A DNA stretch of 64,000 nt from Berberis thunbergii (GCA_003290165.1 QNQO01000221.1:806001-870000); one strand, 5' to 3'; shown: positions 44,147 to 57,029, counted from the stretch's first letter. A program made the numbers and translations. Notes: generated from the sequence alone by a model not told the origin.

Positions 44147-46134
44147 ATGCCTAGGCCTAAACGTTTCCAAACTGAATCGGATCCTATAGAGCATCCGACA
44201 AAATCTCGATCCTTTGAATCTAGTGCTCGGTCTCATCCAACTGCTACATCTGAGTCTCATCCAGTTGCTACATCTGTTTCTCATCCAGCTGCCACATCTG
44301 TCTCTCACCCAATTGCTACCTCTGAGTCTCATTCAGCTGCTACATTGATCTCTCAGCCACCTACTACATTCGTCTCTCAGCCACCTGATGATATTGAGCC
44401 TCATCCAGTTGCTACACCCGAGTCACGGTCAAGTGTTCATGAACGTAAATCCAGAAAGTATTGGATAGTGAATACACTTAGTATGTTATTTAAATTTATT
44501 CAAGAAAATAATATGTTAGTCGCTAATTTTGAATGAAGTATAACGAAATATCAACTTGTCCTAGATGAGCAAGGGCTAATAAAAGAATCTCAAATGAGGG
44601 CACATGATGTTTGGTCACTTCCTATAGGCACAAAAGTGATGATTCCATTTAACATTGACCATCAACCTATTGGAGATGTAGCTGGTCTCTTAGGAACTTT
44701 TTAGGAGAATTGGGATCCAATTTTAACGCTTTTCCAATTGGATACAACTCTTGGAAGGATGTGCCAAAAAGTTACAAGGATGGCGTGTATACTACTATTA
44801 TACAGGTATGGCTTAATTTATGCTTGTCACTTACCTTGTTTGTAAGATTATTGATAACAATTTGAATACTAATTTTGAAGAATAAACTACATGTGGAAGA
44901 TCCAATGGTAGACCATTATATCTTTCAAAACATTGGGAAGAAATGGAAGGACAATAGGCATAAATTGTTCCATAAATTTTATGATCCTACACTGTCCATA
45001 GATCCTAATATCGCAAAACATCTGAAAGGCATTGATCGTAATGATTGGGCACATTTTATTGACTACTGCTTGGATGAAAGGACAAAGGTAACACAAAATA
45101 TTTACATTATTCATTTAGATAACTAGGAATATGCTAACAATATGTTTTTATCTATACATTGATAGGAAAAATGCAAAAAAAAAACATTGAAATTCGGAAG
45201 AAACTCACTAATCCACACACAGGAGGATCAAAAATCAATTCCAGGTTAAAGGCTGAGATGGTAATTAATATTTTACATCCTACCACACTTTAAGTTATAA
45301 TTCTCAACAATATTATTTAAAGCTATATGACTTCATAATATCGGTGTAGGAATATGAACTTGGGAGATCTGCGAGTAGGGAAGAGGTGTATATTGCAACA
45401 CACACAAAAAAGGACGGGTCTTATGTAACTGATGAAGCGAGACAGATAAGTGTAAGTAATTTAACTATTTTTTTTATCGAACTATATTAATTAATGTTTA
45501 GATAAATTTTGAATCTAAAGTTTGATGGCTTGCCTCATTAATGTTGGAGAAAATTTTAGAGATTGAGAAAGAAGATTCCACATCACGATCCATATCACAA
45601 CAAGATTCACTTGCTAAGGTGTTAGGAAAAGAACATTCAGGTCGAGTTCGAGCTTTTGGATTCAGGCCATGTCCATCTCAAGTCTTTGGCAACACCAATA
45701 GTAGGTTTAGTAGGATGATGTCCTCACAACCAACGCAAAACACTGATCTTCAAGTGCAACAGAGAATTCACTAGCTGGAGTCACAGTTAGAGACAGAGAA
45801 ATTAAAGAGGCAGGGATATGAGGGAGCATTTACATATATTTTTCAGAAGTTGGATGGAAATGTGCCTGCTAAGTTTGCAAGATTATTCACTAAACCCGTA
45901 TGTTTCTTTGCCATTACATTATTTTAATATATATTAGTTATCAGTGATATTGGTTACTTACTAAATATAAATCAATTAATTATTGTAATTTGGTTCAGGT
46001 TTAGAGTAATATTGTTGACTCATAATTTTTAGACACAAGACGAAGAAAGTGGACAAGCTTTACCAGCAACTGCAAGGCCCTCATCACCTAGTCAAAATAA
46101 TAATGAGGATCTTCATCGGCTCCACTCTCCATAG
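44147..46134 (+). pseudogene. Transposase_24-type accessory gene of E4, broken
   Basis: Starts MPRPKRFQTESDPIEHPTKS. Then come eight tandem 8-residue repeats (SHPVATSV type, 44231-44422), VWSLPIGTKVMIPFNI, a shift near 44700, FPIGYNSWKDVPKSYKDGVY, NKLHVEDPMVDHYIFQNIGK, YELGRSASREEVYIATHTKK and the family block LAKVLGKEHSGRVRAFGFRP. A TAG at 45772 follows, then a coiled-coil LESQLETEKLKRQGYEGAF and an end at 46134. It is the likely partner of the E4 transposase and the counterpart of the gene at 26136 in E1. Confidence 0.82.
44231..44422 (+). repeat. Coding 24-bp minisatellite
   Basis: Eight in-frame units of 24 bp (TCTCATCCAGTTGCTACATC plus four bases), each giving eight residues such as SHPAATSV or SQPPTTFV. 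No unit shifts the frame. Confidence 0.85.
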
Positions 46135-46444
46135 CATTGTTTAATTTCTCTCAAGAACATGGTACAATTTCAGTTGTTGTAAATTTGATTTTAACTATCA
46201 AATTTCAAGAAATTCTACATGTACTAGCTTTGATATATTGTTAACTTTGATGATAATATAGTTTTTTTTTTTGTTAAAGTTGATGACAATATAGTTGAAG
46301 TCAAGTTTTCTTTAATGATTTCGATATAAAATAGTTGTGTAAAATTGTGGGTTGTTTACAGGTTGAAAATGTGATTACAGGTTAAAATGTGACTACAGAT
46401 TGTTTACATATTTCTAGTGCCCATAATAGAATTATCATGATAAT

Positions 46445-46811
46445 AATGACAGGCATTAGTGGCGGTTTTAACCGTCACTAAAAGAATTACCAATTGGAAT
46501 TTGGCGGCGGATATAAACCGTTGTAGGCGCCACAGACTAAGTGGCGGTTAAGAACCGTCGCAGCATATTATAAAACGTCAATTCTTGCCCCATATTTAGC
46601 GACGGTTAACACCCGTCGCTATATGGTATTTAGCGACGGGTTTACCAACGGTTACTACTAACCGTCACTAAATAACATACAGAGACGGTTATGCCAGCGA
46701 TTGCAAAAAATCGCCGCCGAATGCTCTTGTAACGCCTTTATTAGCAGTGGTTGGCCAACCGTCGCTAAACACTTTTGAAAACCGTCGCTAAACACCTATT
46801 TTCTTGTAGTG
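46445..46811. repeat. E4 right subterminal repeats
   Basis: About ten copies of AACCGTCGCTA / TAGCGACGGTT in both orientations, with GGCGGTT variants, ending at the terminus. Confidence 0.88.
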
Positions 46812-48051
46812 TGTAATGTTACAAACATAATCAGGGGGGTATGCTATATATGGTTGGAAACCTCTTTGTGTCTACTTTCTATAGCCTTTAACGATAGTCA
46901 ATTTGGAGTTCTAATGTGAGAATTATGTACATTTGAGTGATGACTTGTCAAGCTGTCTAGTTAGGACAGCTTGTTCATTTCAGTAATTTTTGGAGGGTTA
47001 TTTGCCCGATTGTTTGGCGAATAAAACTAGGCTAGTTAAAACTGAATTATTGGCTTTTAAATTGATTAGGAAGTCGGAAGGCTTGGAGAGCTTTTGACTA
47101 GGTTCTGGTTTGGTAGTGAAACTGTAGTTGAATGCTTCAGAGTGTGTGATTTGAATTATTGCAGCAATCATCTTCCTCAACGATTCCTTGGATGTGGAAT
47201 GGGTAGTGGGGTTAAGGACTTCGATTGTTCTATGAATGAATTGTTTTTTTTGATTTATTTTAATGGAGTGTTGATGTGTATAGAAGAATGTCGAAGACTT
47301 TATGTTTGTTTTATTCAAGTACACTAAATATTTAGGGATACAATATTTTTGGTATAGGAAATATATAATGATTGTGTGTTGGTTTAGAATTGGTATTGTT
47401 ATCATGTTAGCCTATGACATCATGTAGAATGAATTGTGCAATTTGGGTTGAATGTGTTATTTCTCATGTCCAGATTGTCAACACTATTTGTATATCGTCT
47501 GAATTATTTTTGTTTACATATACAAGAATGGAGGCAATGAGTACTAAATATTATGGCACTAGTACTGATTGTGTAGTTTGGATTGTTATGCAAAATGACT
47601 TGCTAAGAAGTATCCTCGTAACGATTGGGTTTGATCCTTGTTGTGTTATGAAAAATTTATTTAAGAAAAATGCTAGTTTTCCTAAAAAAATGGATTAATA
47701 TTGTGGCTGATTTATTTATGATCGACAACGTGTCACCATAAAAGATTTTTGAGCTTAGTTGATTTTTTATGCTCTTTTCCACAACTCCAAAAAAAAATAT
47801 GAAAAAAAGAAGAAATTATTTTAATATACAGACTTGCTTGTATACGTGTGATATAATTTTGAGTATGCAGACTTGCTTGCATATCAGTGCATCATTTTAT
47901 GTGAGTTTGGTAGTACGTGTAGTATTTAGAAAATGCTTGCCATGGATCGAACTTTGGGTGAGATGACATGTTCCTCGATGTGGCAGCCCACTTGGAACAT
48001 GTACACTCCGAGTGGTTTCGTAGGCAAGGGAGACACACTTGGGTGAGGTGT
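46812..48051. other. Unassigned DNA between E4 and E5
   Basis: Continues the sequence seen before E4 (35649-36689). It has short open frames (47094-47327, 47414-47698) without recognised similarity. AT-rich; could be LTR or old intergenic DNA. It continues at 57290 beyond E5. Confidence 0.35.
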
Positions 48052-48345
48052 CACTACACCAAAAAACCGTTTTAGCTACACGTAGATGGCCACGGTTCTT
48101 AGCCGTGGGTTCATTTGCCACGGCTAATAACCGTGGCTATAATGGTCAACGGGCTAAAACCGTGGGCACAAACGTGTTTTGAACTGCCAACGGCTTAAAA
48201 CCATGGAAATAATACCAACCCCATGGCCACGGTTTAAAACCGTGGGTTCATTTGCCACGGCTAAAAATCGTCGCTATAATGGCCAACAGGCTAAAACCGT
48301 GGGCACAAACGTGTTTTGAACAGCCAACGGTTTAAAACCGTGGCT
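48052..48345. repeat. E5 left subterminal repeats
   Basis: Copies of GCCACGGCTAATAACCGTGG, GGCTAAAACCGTGGGCACAA and GCCACGGTTTAAAACCGTGG. The block from GGCTAAAACCGTGGGCACAA to TTTTGAAC repeats at about 48151 and 48290. Confidence 0.88.
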
Positions 48346-48700
48346 AAACACATGTGTTTTGCACTTGCGTATGTGTGGAGAGAGTTTCGCGCTTTGGCTC
48401 CAAAAATTTCGCGCTTTAAATTTGGCGAAATAAATTGGGGAAAAAGAGCACAAGGAGCTCTCCTCACTCGAATCCTTTTCACCTCCTCTCCAATTCTTCT
48501 CCGCCTTCTCCAAAGCCCTAATTCCTCTCTTCAATTTCCAGTGACGAACTTCCTTTCCCGAGCGAATCGTTAGCTTTGTTGCTACATTCACTGCTTGTTG
48601 TTGTGTTGACCCAAGTCGTTACGATGATTCAGATTCTGATGTCTCCTTTGACTTCCGGCAGCAAGACTTGCAGGTTTCGAGAAGGAAGAAGAGGAGATGC
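48346..48700 (+). promoter_or_regulatory. Probable left-end promoter and leader of E5
   Basis: After the repeats comes TGTGTGGAGAGAGTTTCGCG (shared with E2), then a CT-rich leader. The words AAGGAGCTCTCCTCACTCGA and TTTTCACCTCCTCTCCAATT (48452-48500) are repeated at about 48775-48825. The two copies bracket about 270 bp of other sequence. Confidence 0.45.
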
Positions 48701-48780
48701 AACAAGAATTGACAGTGAAGATAGCTAGGGTTTTGGACGAAAGCCGAGTCTCCAACGCCATACACAATCGCAAGCTCAAG
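48660..48780 (+). pseudogene. Unassigned exon-like segment
   Basis: Open stretch encoding MQQELTVKIARVLDESRVSN then AIHNRKLKEL. It lies between the two copies of the leader duplication, so it is probably a captured N-terminal exon. Family not recognised. Confidence 0.4.
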
Positions 48781-48963
48781 GAGCTCTTCACTCGAATCCT
48801 CTTCACCTCCTCTCCAATTCTTCTCGCGCATCCTCCGCACCTGCGGCTAATCTATTCAGGCTCCTTCATTCATTCATTCAACTTCTCTACTTTTCTGTTT
48901 CTTGGTACAAGTTGTGGTTAGATCTCTGTAGAACTCGTTTGATTGGTTTGTGTTTGTTTGCAG

Positions 48964-49043
48964 ATGGAGATGGACGCATTACGAGGAGCGATGCGACCAA
49001 GTTCTTCGCTCTTTCCAACCTCTCCCGGTCTGAACTTAAGCAG
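48964..49043 (+). pseudogene. EHD1: Captured exon of EH-domain protein EHD1
   Basis: Follows TTTGCAG. It encodes DGDGRITRSDATKFFALSNL then SRSELKQ and a GT donor. It is the EF-hand/EH domain (DxDGRI loop) with the ATKFFALSNLSR text of plant EHD proteins, dynamin-like ATPases of endocytic recycling. One exon of 27 residues. Confidence 0.8.
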
Positions 49044-49770
49044 GTTTGTTCGTTTAGGGCTTTTGATCTCGAGTTGTCATTTTAGGGTTTGTTTATCAGT
49101 TTCTGATTAGTTTAGCTGTAAATTTGAAGTTTGTGTATTTAAATACTAATGATTTAAGTATTTGTTATCGAATTGAAACAATCTGAAATGATGATTCAAT
49201 ATGCTTGATAAATAGAGTTGCATTATTACTTTGTTAAAGTTTGATGGACCTTTTCGTTTGCTGCAAGAGCATAAATGTGTCATTTTTTGTTCATTTGAGA
49301 CCTATCGATGTTTACCCCCCATCTAGCTAGATAGGAGCTTCTTATGCTCGATTTGTTGTTAGGTTTTAGCTTAGTGATGGTGGAGGTTTCTCTTTTATTA
49401 TATTGTCTTCATTGACTGTTACTGAAGTAGTCAGATGGAAAACCCTATCGTTGATGATGGAAAAATGTTGCTTTTGCTACAATTATAGAATCTAAGTGAT
49501 GGTAGTCATGAATGGGTTCTCTTCTCTTGTACTGTATTATGATATTTTTATTGGTAAATACTTGTTAGGAAGCTTTGGGGTTTGATGGGTTTAGCGGTTT
49601 TGAATTAATGGGGTTTCAGACTCATGGTTATTGACGAGTTAGCTATGCAGTTAAAATGGATAACGAACTCATAAGGATGTATAATGATGTTTGACATTTC
49701 CTAGGATCGAATCTTAATAAATATTTTTATTAGAGAGATCTATTTATTTATTTATTTTTTCTGGTGGAAT
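49044..49770. other. No recognisable gene
   Basis: Probably the intron following the EHD1 exon, up to the junction with MOR1 sequence. TTTATTTATTTATTTT at 49742-49760 lies near the suspected junction. Confidence 0.4.
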
Positions 49771-49774
49771 TTCA

Positions 49775-52111
49775 AGATGCTATGGAGAAAGCAATCAAGA
49801 ACAAAGTTGCTAAAGCAGTTGTGCCTGCTATTGACGTCATGTTTCAAGCCCTAAGGTTTGCATTCAGGCTGCAGATGGAAAGTTACTAATATTATATACG
49901 ATGAAATGATCTAAAGGTCTTAACAACCTTTATCTTTTATTTTTTTGTATTTTTGGTTTTTGTATCGGGTATATGTAGTGAATTTGGCTCAAAGATAGTC
50001 CCTCCCAAAAGAATTTTGAAGATGCTTCCTGAGCTTTTTGATCACTAAGACCAGAATGTTCGTGCATCCTCCAAAGAACTGACACTAGAACTTTGCCAAT
50101 GGATTAGGAAAGATCCAGTAAAATCCATCTTGTTAGAAAAAATGCGGGACACTATGGTAACCGTCAACCTTGATGTATTTCTGTTTCCTATTTGCTTGTT
50201 TTATCTGCTTTCTGAGCAATGAGTTGTTTTTTGGTTTTCTAGAAAAAAGAACTGGAGGCGGAGCTTGTTAATGTCACGGGAGCAGCAAAACCAACTCGTA
50301 AAATAAGGTCCATAATCCTACCTTTTTAAGAGAATTACTTTCAGTTCTTTTGTGTCAACTTAGGGATACTCCAAGGTTTGCAATTTTGTGGCACATTAGT
50401 ACGAGGTTTTTGCTGGGGGAATTTTGTTTCCTGTTTTGAGGTAAACTATTTTTCTATTCGTACCAATCCTACCTTTTGAAGAGAATTACTTTCAGTTCTT
50501 TTGTGTCAACTTAGGGATACTCCAAGGTTTGCAATTTTGTGGCACATTAGTGCGAGGTTTTTGCTGGGGGAATTTTGTTTCCTGTTTTGAGGTAGACTAT
50601 TCTCCTATTCGTACCAATCCCCTTGTGCAACTGTCTGGTTCTGATTCTAGACCACTTGTCAATAAGGGCCTTATTGAAAGTCGATATTCATTATTTGGTA
50701 GAATTGATTATTTTTTGATATTAGGTCTGAGCAAGAAAAGGAGCCAGAGCCAGAATCAGTCTCAGAAGCTGCTCGGCCAAGCCCAAGTGATGAATCTGCA
50801 GCTGATGGTATGGAATTGTCTTTATGTGACCTTATGCTGCTCCAATGCGATAATTGACGTTCAGGATGCTTCTGATTGACACAACACTTTTGTTTGAACA
50901 TATTTGCATTGTATTTCATTTGAAAAACCTACCTTTTTTTTGGTAATTCATTCGAGCCTTTTCTGTCAATTCCCCAAGAAATAGATAAGTATGAACTTGT
51001 TGATCCCATGGACATTCTGAATCCTTTGGAGAAGTCAGGCTTTTGGGATGGAGTGGTTAGTGTCGTTCCTCTGTAGTTTCGAGACATTTGATAGCTCTCT
51101 CATCATAGTTTCAACTTGATCTGAAGTCATATGAAAAGTTAGATCGTGATTTTTATAATGTTTGATATGTTGAATACTCTTTTATAATTTCAGAAAGCTA
51201 CAAAATGGTCTGAAAGAAAGGAGGCTGTGTCAGAGCTTACAAAGCTCGCTTCAACAAAAAGAATAGCTCCTGGTGATTTCAGTGAAGTTGGTCGAATTCT
51301 TAAAAAGGTATGAACTTTTCTCGTTTAGTTTAGACCATATGTCACACATAAGGTACCTTTTTTGTGTTATGTTATTGTCGTTGTTTGTCTCTGTTTATGC
51401 TTCTTATTTTAGAGAGTAGCTGTAGGGTTTTACTGTATATTGATGTATACGTAATGAGCAACATATATATATATATATATGAATGGATTCATCAAAATTC
51501 CTACTAAGACACCTTTGACGTGATTAGGAGATTTAAAATCCATTAATCTTGTGTATAGATAATCCCGTCTCCATAACCTCCCTCCAAAATCAACCGCTAA
51601 TTTGGAAATTTCTAACTTCATTAATTTAGGTATACCTTTTTGCTTGCAGCTTATTATGGATGTGAACATAGTTGTTGCAGTTGAAGCTATACAAGCTATT
51701 GGGAATCTTGCTAGGGGACTGAGAAATCATTTTTCTGGAGGCTCATAAGTAAAGTGAAACATGCTCTATTTACTATGTAAGAGGATTATTTATAATATTA
51801 CAATGGTTTCCATGATTATCTTTTAGTTAAAATCTATGAAATGCTAGTTTTGAGGTTTTAACTGAACATAATCATGTGCAGTGATACTGAATTGTATCCG
51901 ACATGTCTAGTGTTTTTTCAGTATGGTTTTTACTCTTTTTTTTGTTCTCCTTTTTGGTTATTACTTTTTTATGTTTGTCTACTTCAAGTTGTTACTTTAC
52001 TAGATAGGATTGGCTCACAATATTTTTTTATCTTATGAATAGGAAAAATTGAAAGAAAAAAAACCAACTGTTACAGATGCTCTTACTCACACTCTCCAAG
52101 CTGTGCATAAG
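49775..52111 (+). pseudogene. MOR1: Captured exons of microtubule protein MOR1 (XMAP215/Dis1 TOG family)
   Basis: Eight consecutive exons in source order. About 49775-49855 encodes KNKVAKAVVPAIDVMFQAL. 49977-50156 encodes PPKRILKMLPELFDH, a TAA at 50046, then DQNVRASSKELTLELCQWI. 50243-50307 encodes KKELEAELVNVTGAAKPT. 50725-50807 encodes EPEPESVSEAARPSPSDES. About 50970-51055 encodes YELVDPMDILNPLEKSGFWD. 51194-51307 encodes KATKWSERKEAVSELTKLAS. 51650-51749 encodes VEAIQAIGNLARGLRNHFSG then a stop. 52043-52111 encodes EKLKEKKPTVTDALTHTLQA. This spans the end of TOG1 and the start of TOG2 of a roughly 2000-residue protein. Introns kept; two stops. Confidence 0.92.
50317..50615. repeat. 151-bp tandem duplication in a MOR1 intron
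   Basis: AATCCTACCTTTT-AAGAGAA, GGATACTCCAAGGTTTGCAA and TTTTTGCTGGGGGAATTTTG appear at 50317-50465 and again at 50467-50615 with few differences. Whether the host MOR1 intron has it too would date it. Confidence 0.88.
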
Positions 52112-53039
<928 letters not shown>

Positions 53040-53307
53040 TAGCTTGTCTAGGTCCCATGCCACTGGTTGGAGTGTACCGCAAGAACTTTTGAGTAAAGTG
53101 CTGGTGCATTTAGTTTCAGTTTCTCAGTATTCTCTCATGAAGCAAATGGTGTCATCTTGCCTCTATGTCTGAATTTAGGAAATTTTGAGTAAAGTGCCGA
53201 TGTTTGTTATTGGACTGATGTTTGTGCTCTTAGCGGGTTGGTAAACACAATGATGGTTTCACGAATTGATTTTATGGTTATGGGACTGATGTTTGTGCTC
53301 TTGGCAG

Positions 53308-53733
53308 TGTCGTCTACGTGGGAAGATTGATTCCAATGGCGTTGTAGCAGCTTTTCTAGAAGAGCGGCTGAATATGGGTATCAATTTTATTCTATCTGCT
53401 GAGGTAATTCTTGTTTTTTCTTGCTTCTAGTTTATGTGGTTCCTAAGAGTATCATTAATTCCAAAACAATATTTTTTTCTTATGAGAGAAGTACTTATAT
53501 CCTTTATTCTTGTTTTATGAAATGCGGCGTGGGTGCCCAGAAACATGGCCTGTTTAAAGCTACTTCTTTACAATGATGCAGGTCTCATGGCAAAACTATT
53601 TTTGAAATTTAGTTAGCTATATCTGTGATTAGTCAGTTTAAAGCTTTTAGTTTTACAGTGACTTGTTTGGTTGCAGATTGATCATCAAAAGAATGACTAC
53701 AAATTTGGGTTCGGACTGACTGTAGGAGAGTAA
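53308..53733 (+). pseudogene. TOM40: Captured last exons of mitochondrial import pore TOM40
   Basis: Exon 53308-53403 encodes [20 protein letters not shown] then [12 protein letters not shown]. Exon 53677-53733 encodes IDHQKNDYKFGFGLTVGE and a TAA at the native position. These are the final beta strands of the TOM40 barrel, including the C-terminal sorting signal region. Open frame, intron kept, N-terminal two thirds absent. Confidence 0.9.
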
Positions 53734-54370
53734 TTCGTTCATCCATTCAGGATTGGATTTAGTATTTCCTCTCAACTTGCTGTTGTTTAAACTGTTTCAC
53801 TGAGTTTGTTCTGAGCTTAACCATTGCAGCAACTCAACAAATTTTCTCTAGATACCGTTAAGGTAAAAGAAAAAACATCAGTTTTGTATCTTCTTTTGGC
53901 AAAATTTCCCCATTCAAATGAACTGTTTGTTTCATAATTATAGTGGGCCAAAGTGATGGCATTGCAATTTAGTGGCATATATTATGGAGGTTTATTTATT
54001 GGTAGTTAATAGTGGGAATCTAGATATTTGTGTGCGGCTTTGTCTACACACAACAGAGTAACTAGCGAAAATGAATGTGGATGTAAACTAACACATATTT
54101 TACCAACAAATGCCCTAGATTGAATCAGTGAGACGAGGCTGTAACTTGACAAGAAAATACAATTTAATCCCTATGATTTTAATATAGTCGTTGGATTTTA
54201 ATATGTATTCATTAGTTTACTGCTTCTTGTCAATCAACATTTGGTTATTAATTGTAGTCTACTTATGTCCTTGGAGGTTCAGTATTGTCTACATGTTTCT
54301 GTTTTTCCTTTTCCATTGTCTTCCTAACTTCTCAAATATTATACGGTCTTAATGCCTTCTATGTGATCCA
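53734..54370. other. Probable TOM40 3' region and junction
   Basis: Follows the native TOM40 stop, so probably its 3' UTR and downstream DNA. No further coding recognised apart from a short QLNKFSLDTVK stretch at 53830-53862. Confidence 0.35.
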
Positions 54371-54371
54371 G

Positions 54372-54999
54372 TTTGGTTACGGAAACTATACCTTACCATA
54401 AAGATTACAAGGTGTCGCTACAAAGAGAAAAACTTCTTTTCAGGAAGGTATTTTCATGATGCATTTGTGTATTCCTTTTATTTATTTAACAAACATTGTG
54501 ATTCCAATTCCCATTTATTGTTATCCGTGTTTGAAATTCATGTAGAAATCATTAAATGCTATGAGTGAGGCGGAGGTGTTGAAACCAGCTGTTCAAAGAA
54601 AGATTGAAGAGTTTAACAGAATAAGTACAAGCCAAGTAAATGGGTGGAGTCCCAATCAAACTAATTACAGTGATTCTTCTCTGGATTGGCCTCCTGTCAA
54701 AAAGTTCCCTCCTACCAGCCCTAAGATCAGAAAGGTACATGAAGATTTTTCTATGCACCGAGAAATTCATATAGTTGTATCTTTTTAATATAGATTCAAT
54801 AACCAGCATTTCTCCTCGATCTTGATTCCTGTTATTTTTTATTACTCCTCGCATGACTTGTCCAATTTTCTGCTATCCTTTGATAGATACCTGGATATGT
54901 TGGAAGAGGAGGAACATACGAGGTTCCACGCATTCAACATGATGAATATTCACTTTCTAACCCAAACCCAGTGGAGCAGCAGTTGCGCAAATTGTAAGG
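54372..54999 (+). pseudogene. Unassigned captured gene piece, three exons
   Basis: Open exons with good splice sites. About 54372-54448 encodes DYKVSLQREKLLFRK. 54546-54734 encodes SEAEVLKPAVQRKIEEFNRI then SSLDWPPVKKFPPTSPKIRK. 54888-54999 encodes IPGYVGRGGTYEVPRIQHDE and PVEQQLRKL. The text joins smoothly across introns, so this is one real host gene, probably a conserved plant protein. I cannot name it. Confidence 0.55.
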
Positions 55000-55905
55000 T
55001 TCTATGCTTCTATTTTGTATTGATTTCTATAAACGTGATTAGTTCAATGATAGAATTTTGTTTTAATTCTCTGGATTCTCCATCCAATTTCATTACTGCT
55101 CTGTTTCTGAAATAGGAAGAAATTTTCAGGCCTGTATTTGGTTGTATTAGCATTATGTCTCACGTGTTACTTTGATGTTACGTTACAATGACACGGGTAT
55201 ATGCTCAGTGTCACAGCTTTAACAACTGGATTTTCAAGCCTGGGATTGACTTGTCAGTTACAGTTTTAACAACTGGATTTTGGCCATCTTAGAAATCACT
55301 TGTTTCTACCAATTGAGATGGTAAGAATCCTTTCAAGTTTTATATATCCAGCTATCAAGTTTTATATAAGCTCTTCTCGCAAAAGAGTTGTGTCTAAGGC
55401 TGCCCACTACATCAATTTGCTTGCCTTCATCTTCATAACCTATTGCTTTAGAATGACTTTAAAGTATTTTTTTAGTGGCCTGTTTTGGAGACATTATTTA
55501 TAGCCAAATGCATGTTTAAGCTTTCTCAAGTTCTGCTTGCCTGGAATCAATGGAATTATTACCCCCTGCCATGTTGATTGGTGAACCTTCAATGCGCCAG
55601 ACCAAACAAAACTCATGGTTTTCATTACTGTTCTGTTTCTGAAATAGGAAGAGCTTTTCAGGCCTGTATTTGGTTATATTTGCGTATTAGCATTTAGTTG
55701 TATTTGAGTATTAGGGCAGTTCTGAAATAGAAGTTTTCTTGTATTTTTATTCTTTGTGAAGTCTGTTGCTTGATTTGTTAAATACATCCAAGGATTGTTA
55801 AAGTCAAAATTTGAGTAATCTTGGGTATGGTGGATCATTATTTTGCTTGGATCATGCTATAGGCCTTGCATTCTCACTAGTTCATGTTTATTCTGCACAA
55901 TTTAG
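55000..55905. other. No recognisable gene; internal duplication
   Basis: CTGTTTCTGAAATAGGAAGA followed by TTTTCAGGCCTGTATTTGGT occurs at about 55100 and 55630, a partial direct duplication. CAGTTTTAACAACTGGATTTT also repeats at 55215 and 55260. No coding similarity. Confidence 0.45.
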
Positions 55906-56590
55906 GATCCCATCAAAAGGGAGTTTGCGGAAGAGTTGTTGTCTTACACAGACACCTTCACTACCGTCGTGATGGCTGCACTAAAACAGAATGCAAATGC
56001 TGGTAAGACTAAACACTTTATTTTATAAATTTAGTCTGAACTAGACTTCAAGTATATACATGATCAAGGACTGATTTGCATCACTTACCTGCGTCAGATC
56101 CTACCTTCGATCACCTGGAAACTGCTATCACCAAATTCGATGACGGGCCTTTCTTCCTTGGCCAGTTCAGCCTGGTAACTTATATATCTTTTCCTCTGCG
56201 TTAGATATTTTCTGTTTTATCTTTTTCAGTTCATCCTTATTGCGTCTAATGATTGAGTTAACATTTGTATGTGACCTTCAGGTGGATATTGCCTACATAC
56301 CATTCTTTCAGCGATACACTCCCTTATTGTTGGATGTAAAGAATTATGACATCACAATAGGAAGACCTAAGATGACATTATGGTTTGAGGTGTGCCATCA
56401 ATTCCTTTACATATTTTTTTAGGTCTATTAAGGGATAAACTTATAAGATCGATATTTTACCAACTGCTGAATCTATTATGTATGAGATGGAGAAGGTTGA
56501 GGCATATACATAAACAAGAGTAGATCATGAGGAGATCATTGCAATCGTAAAGATGCGCCTTTTGGTACACAGTCTCTCTCTACATATACT
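55906..56590 (+). pseudogene. Captured C-terminal exons of lambda-class glutathione S-transferase (GSTL/IN2-1)
   Basis: 55906-56002 encodes DPIKREFAEELLSYTDTFTT. 56098-56174 encodes FDHLETAITKFDDGPFFLGQ then FSL. 56282-56389 encodes VDIAYIPFFQRYTPLLLDVK then NYDITIGRPKMTLWFE. About 56484-56570 encodes MEKVEAYT, a TAA, then the degraded tail. This is the helical C-terminal domain of plant GSTL enzymes, cytosolic/plastid thiol transferases. The catalytic Cys domain is missing. The likely 3' UTR follows to about 56870. Confidence 0.9.
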
Positions 56591-57029
56591 TAAAGTTCAT
56601 TACAAAATGATACAAATTTGACAGTCTGAATACTAAGCTTCTCCTGTTTTTTTTCTTTTGTAGAAAACAAGCTGATGATTTGGCTGCACCAAGTTGTTGA
56701 TTTTACTTAATTTTAATGTGTTTGTACGTAATACGGCTAGTGAGGATGTTATTGTTGTGCAATGTAATAAATCCGAGGTGGATGGTTTAATTTGTATTTC
56801 CTGATTTGTACATGATGTTTGTCATCAATAAACTGTATCAAAAATTAAAATTACTCCAGTTGATGGTCAATGGAACCAAATTGATATTGATTCACTCTTC
56901 TCTTATTCACACCCAGAAGTACCAAATATTTAGTCCCATGGTATGAAGTGGGATCAATATATTTGTTCCATGTGACCCGATTTTGATCACTTCTTTATTG
57001 GCTTATAGTGGTCAAAATGTCAGTAGAAC

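Larger units (their letters stand above)
36690..46811. mobile_element. CACTA element E4 (10.1 kb), complete but with dead genes
   Basis: Left end CACTACAAGAAACTGGG at 36690; right end ATTTTCTTGTAGTG at 46811; target duplication TGT (36687-36689 and 46812-46814). Subterminal motifs are AACCGTCGCTAAA and TAGCGACGGTT. It encodes a TNP2 and a Transposase_24-type protein, both with stops, and carries a CRK kinase fragment, a LINE tail and minisatellites. Confidence 0.92.

Noticed and set aside
51463..51482. TA-repeat as a regulatory site
   Set aside because: A plain (AT)n microsatellite inside a captured MOR1 intron.
49775..52111. A functional MOR1 gene
   Set aside because: Covers a small part of the protein, has stops at 50046 and after the 51650 exon, and is enclosed by CACTA ends.
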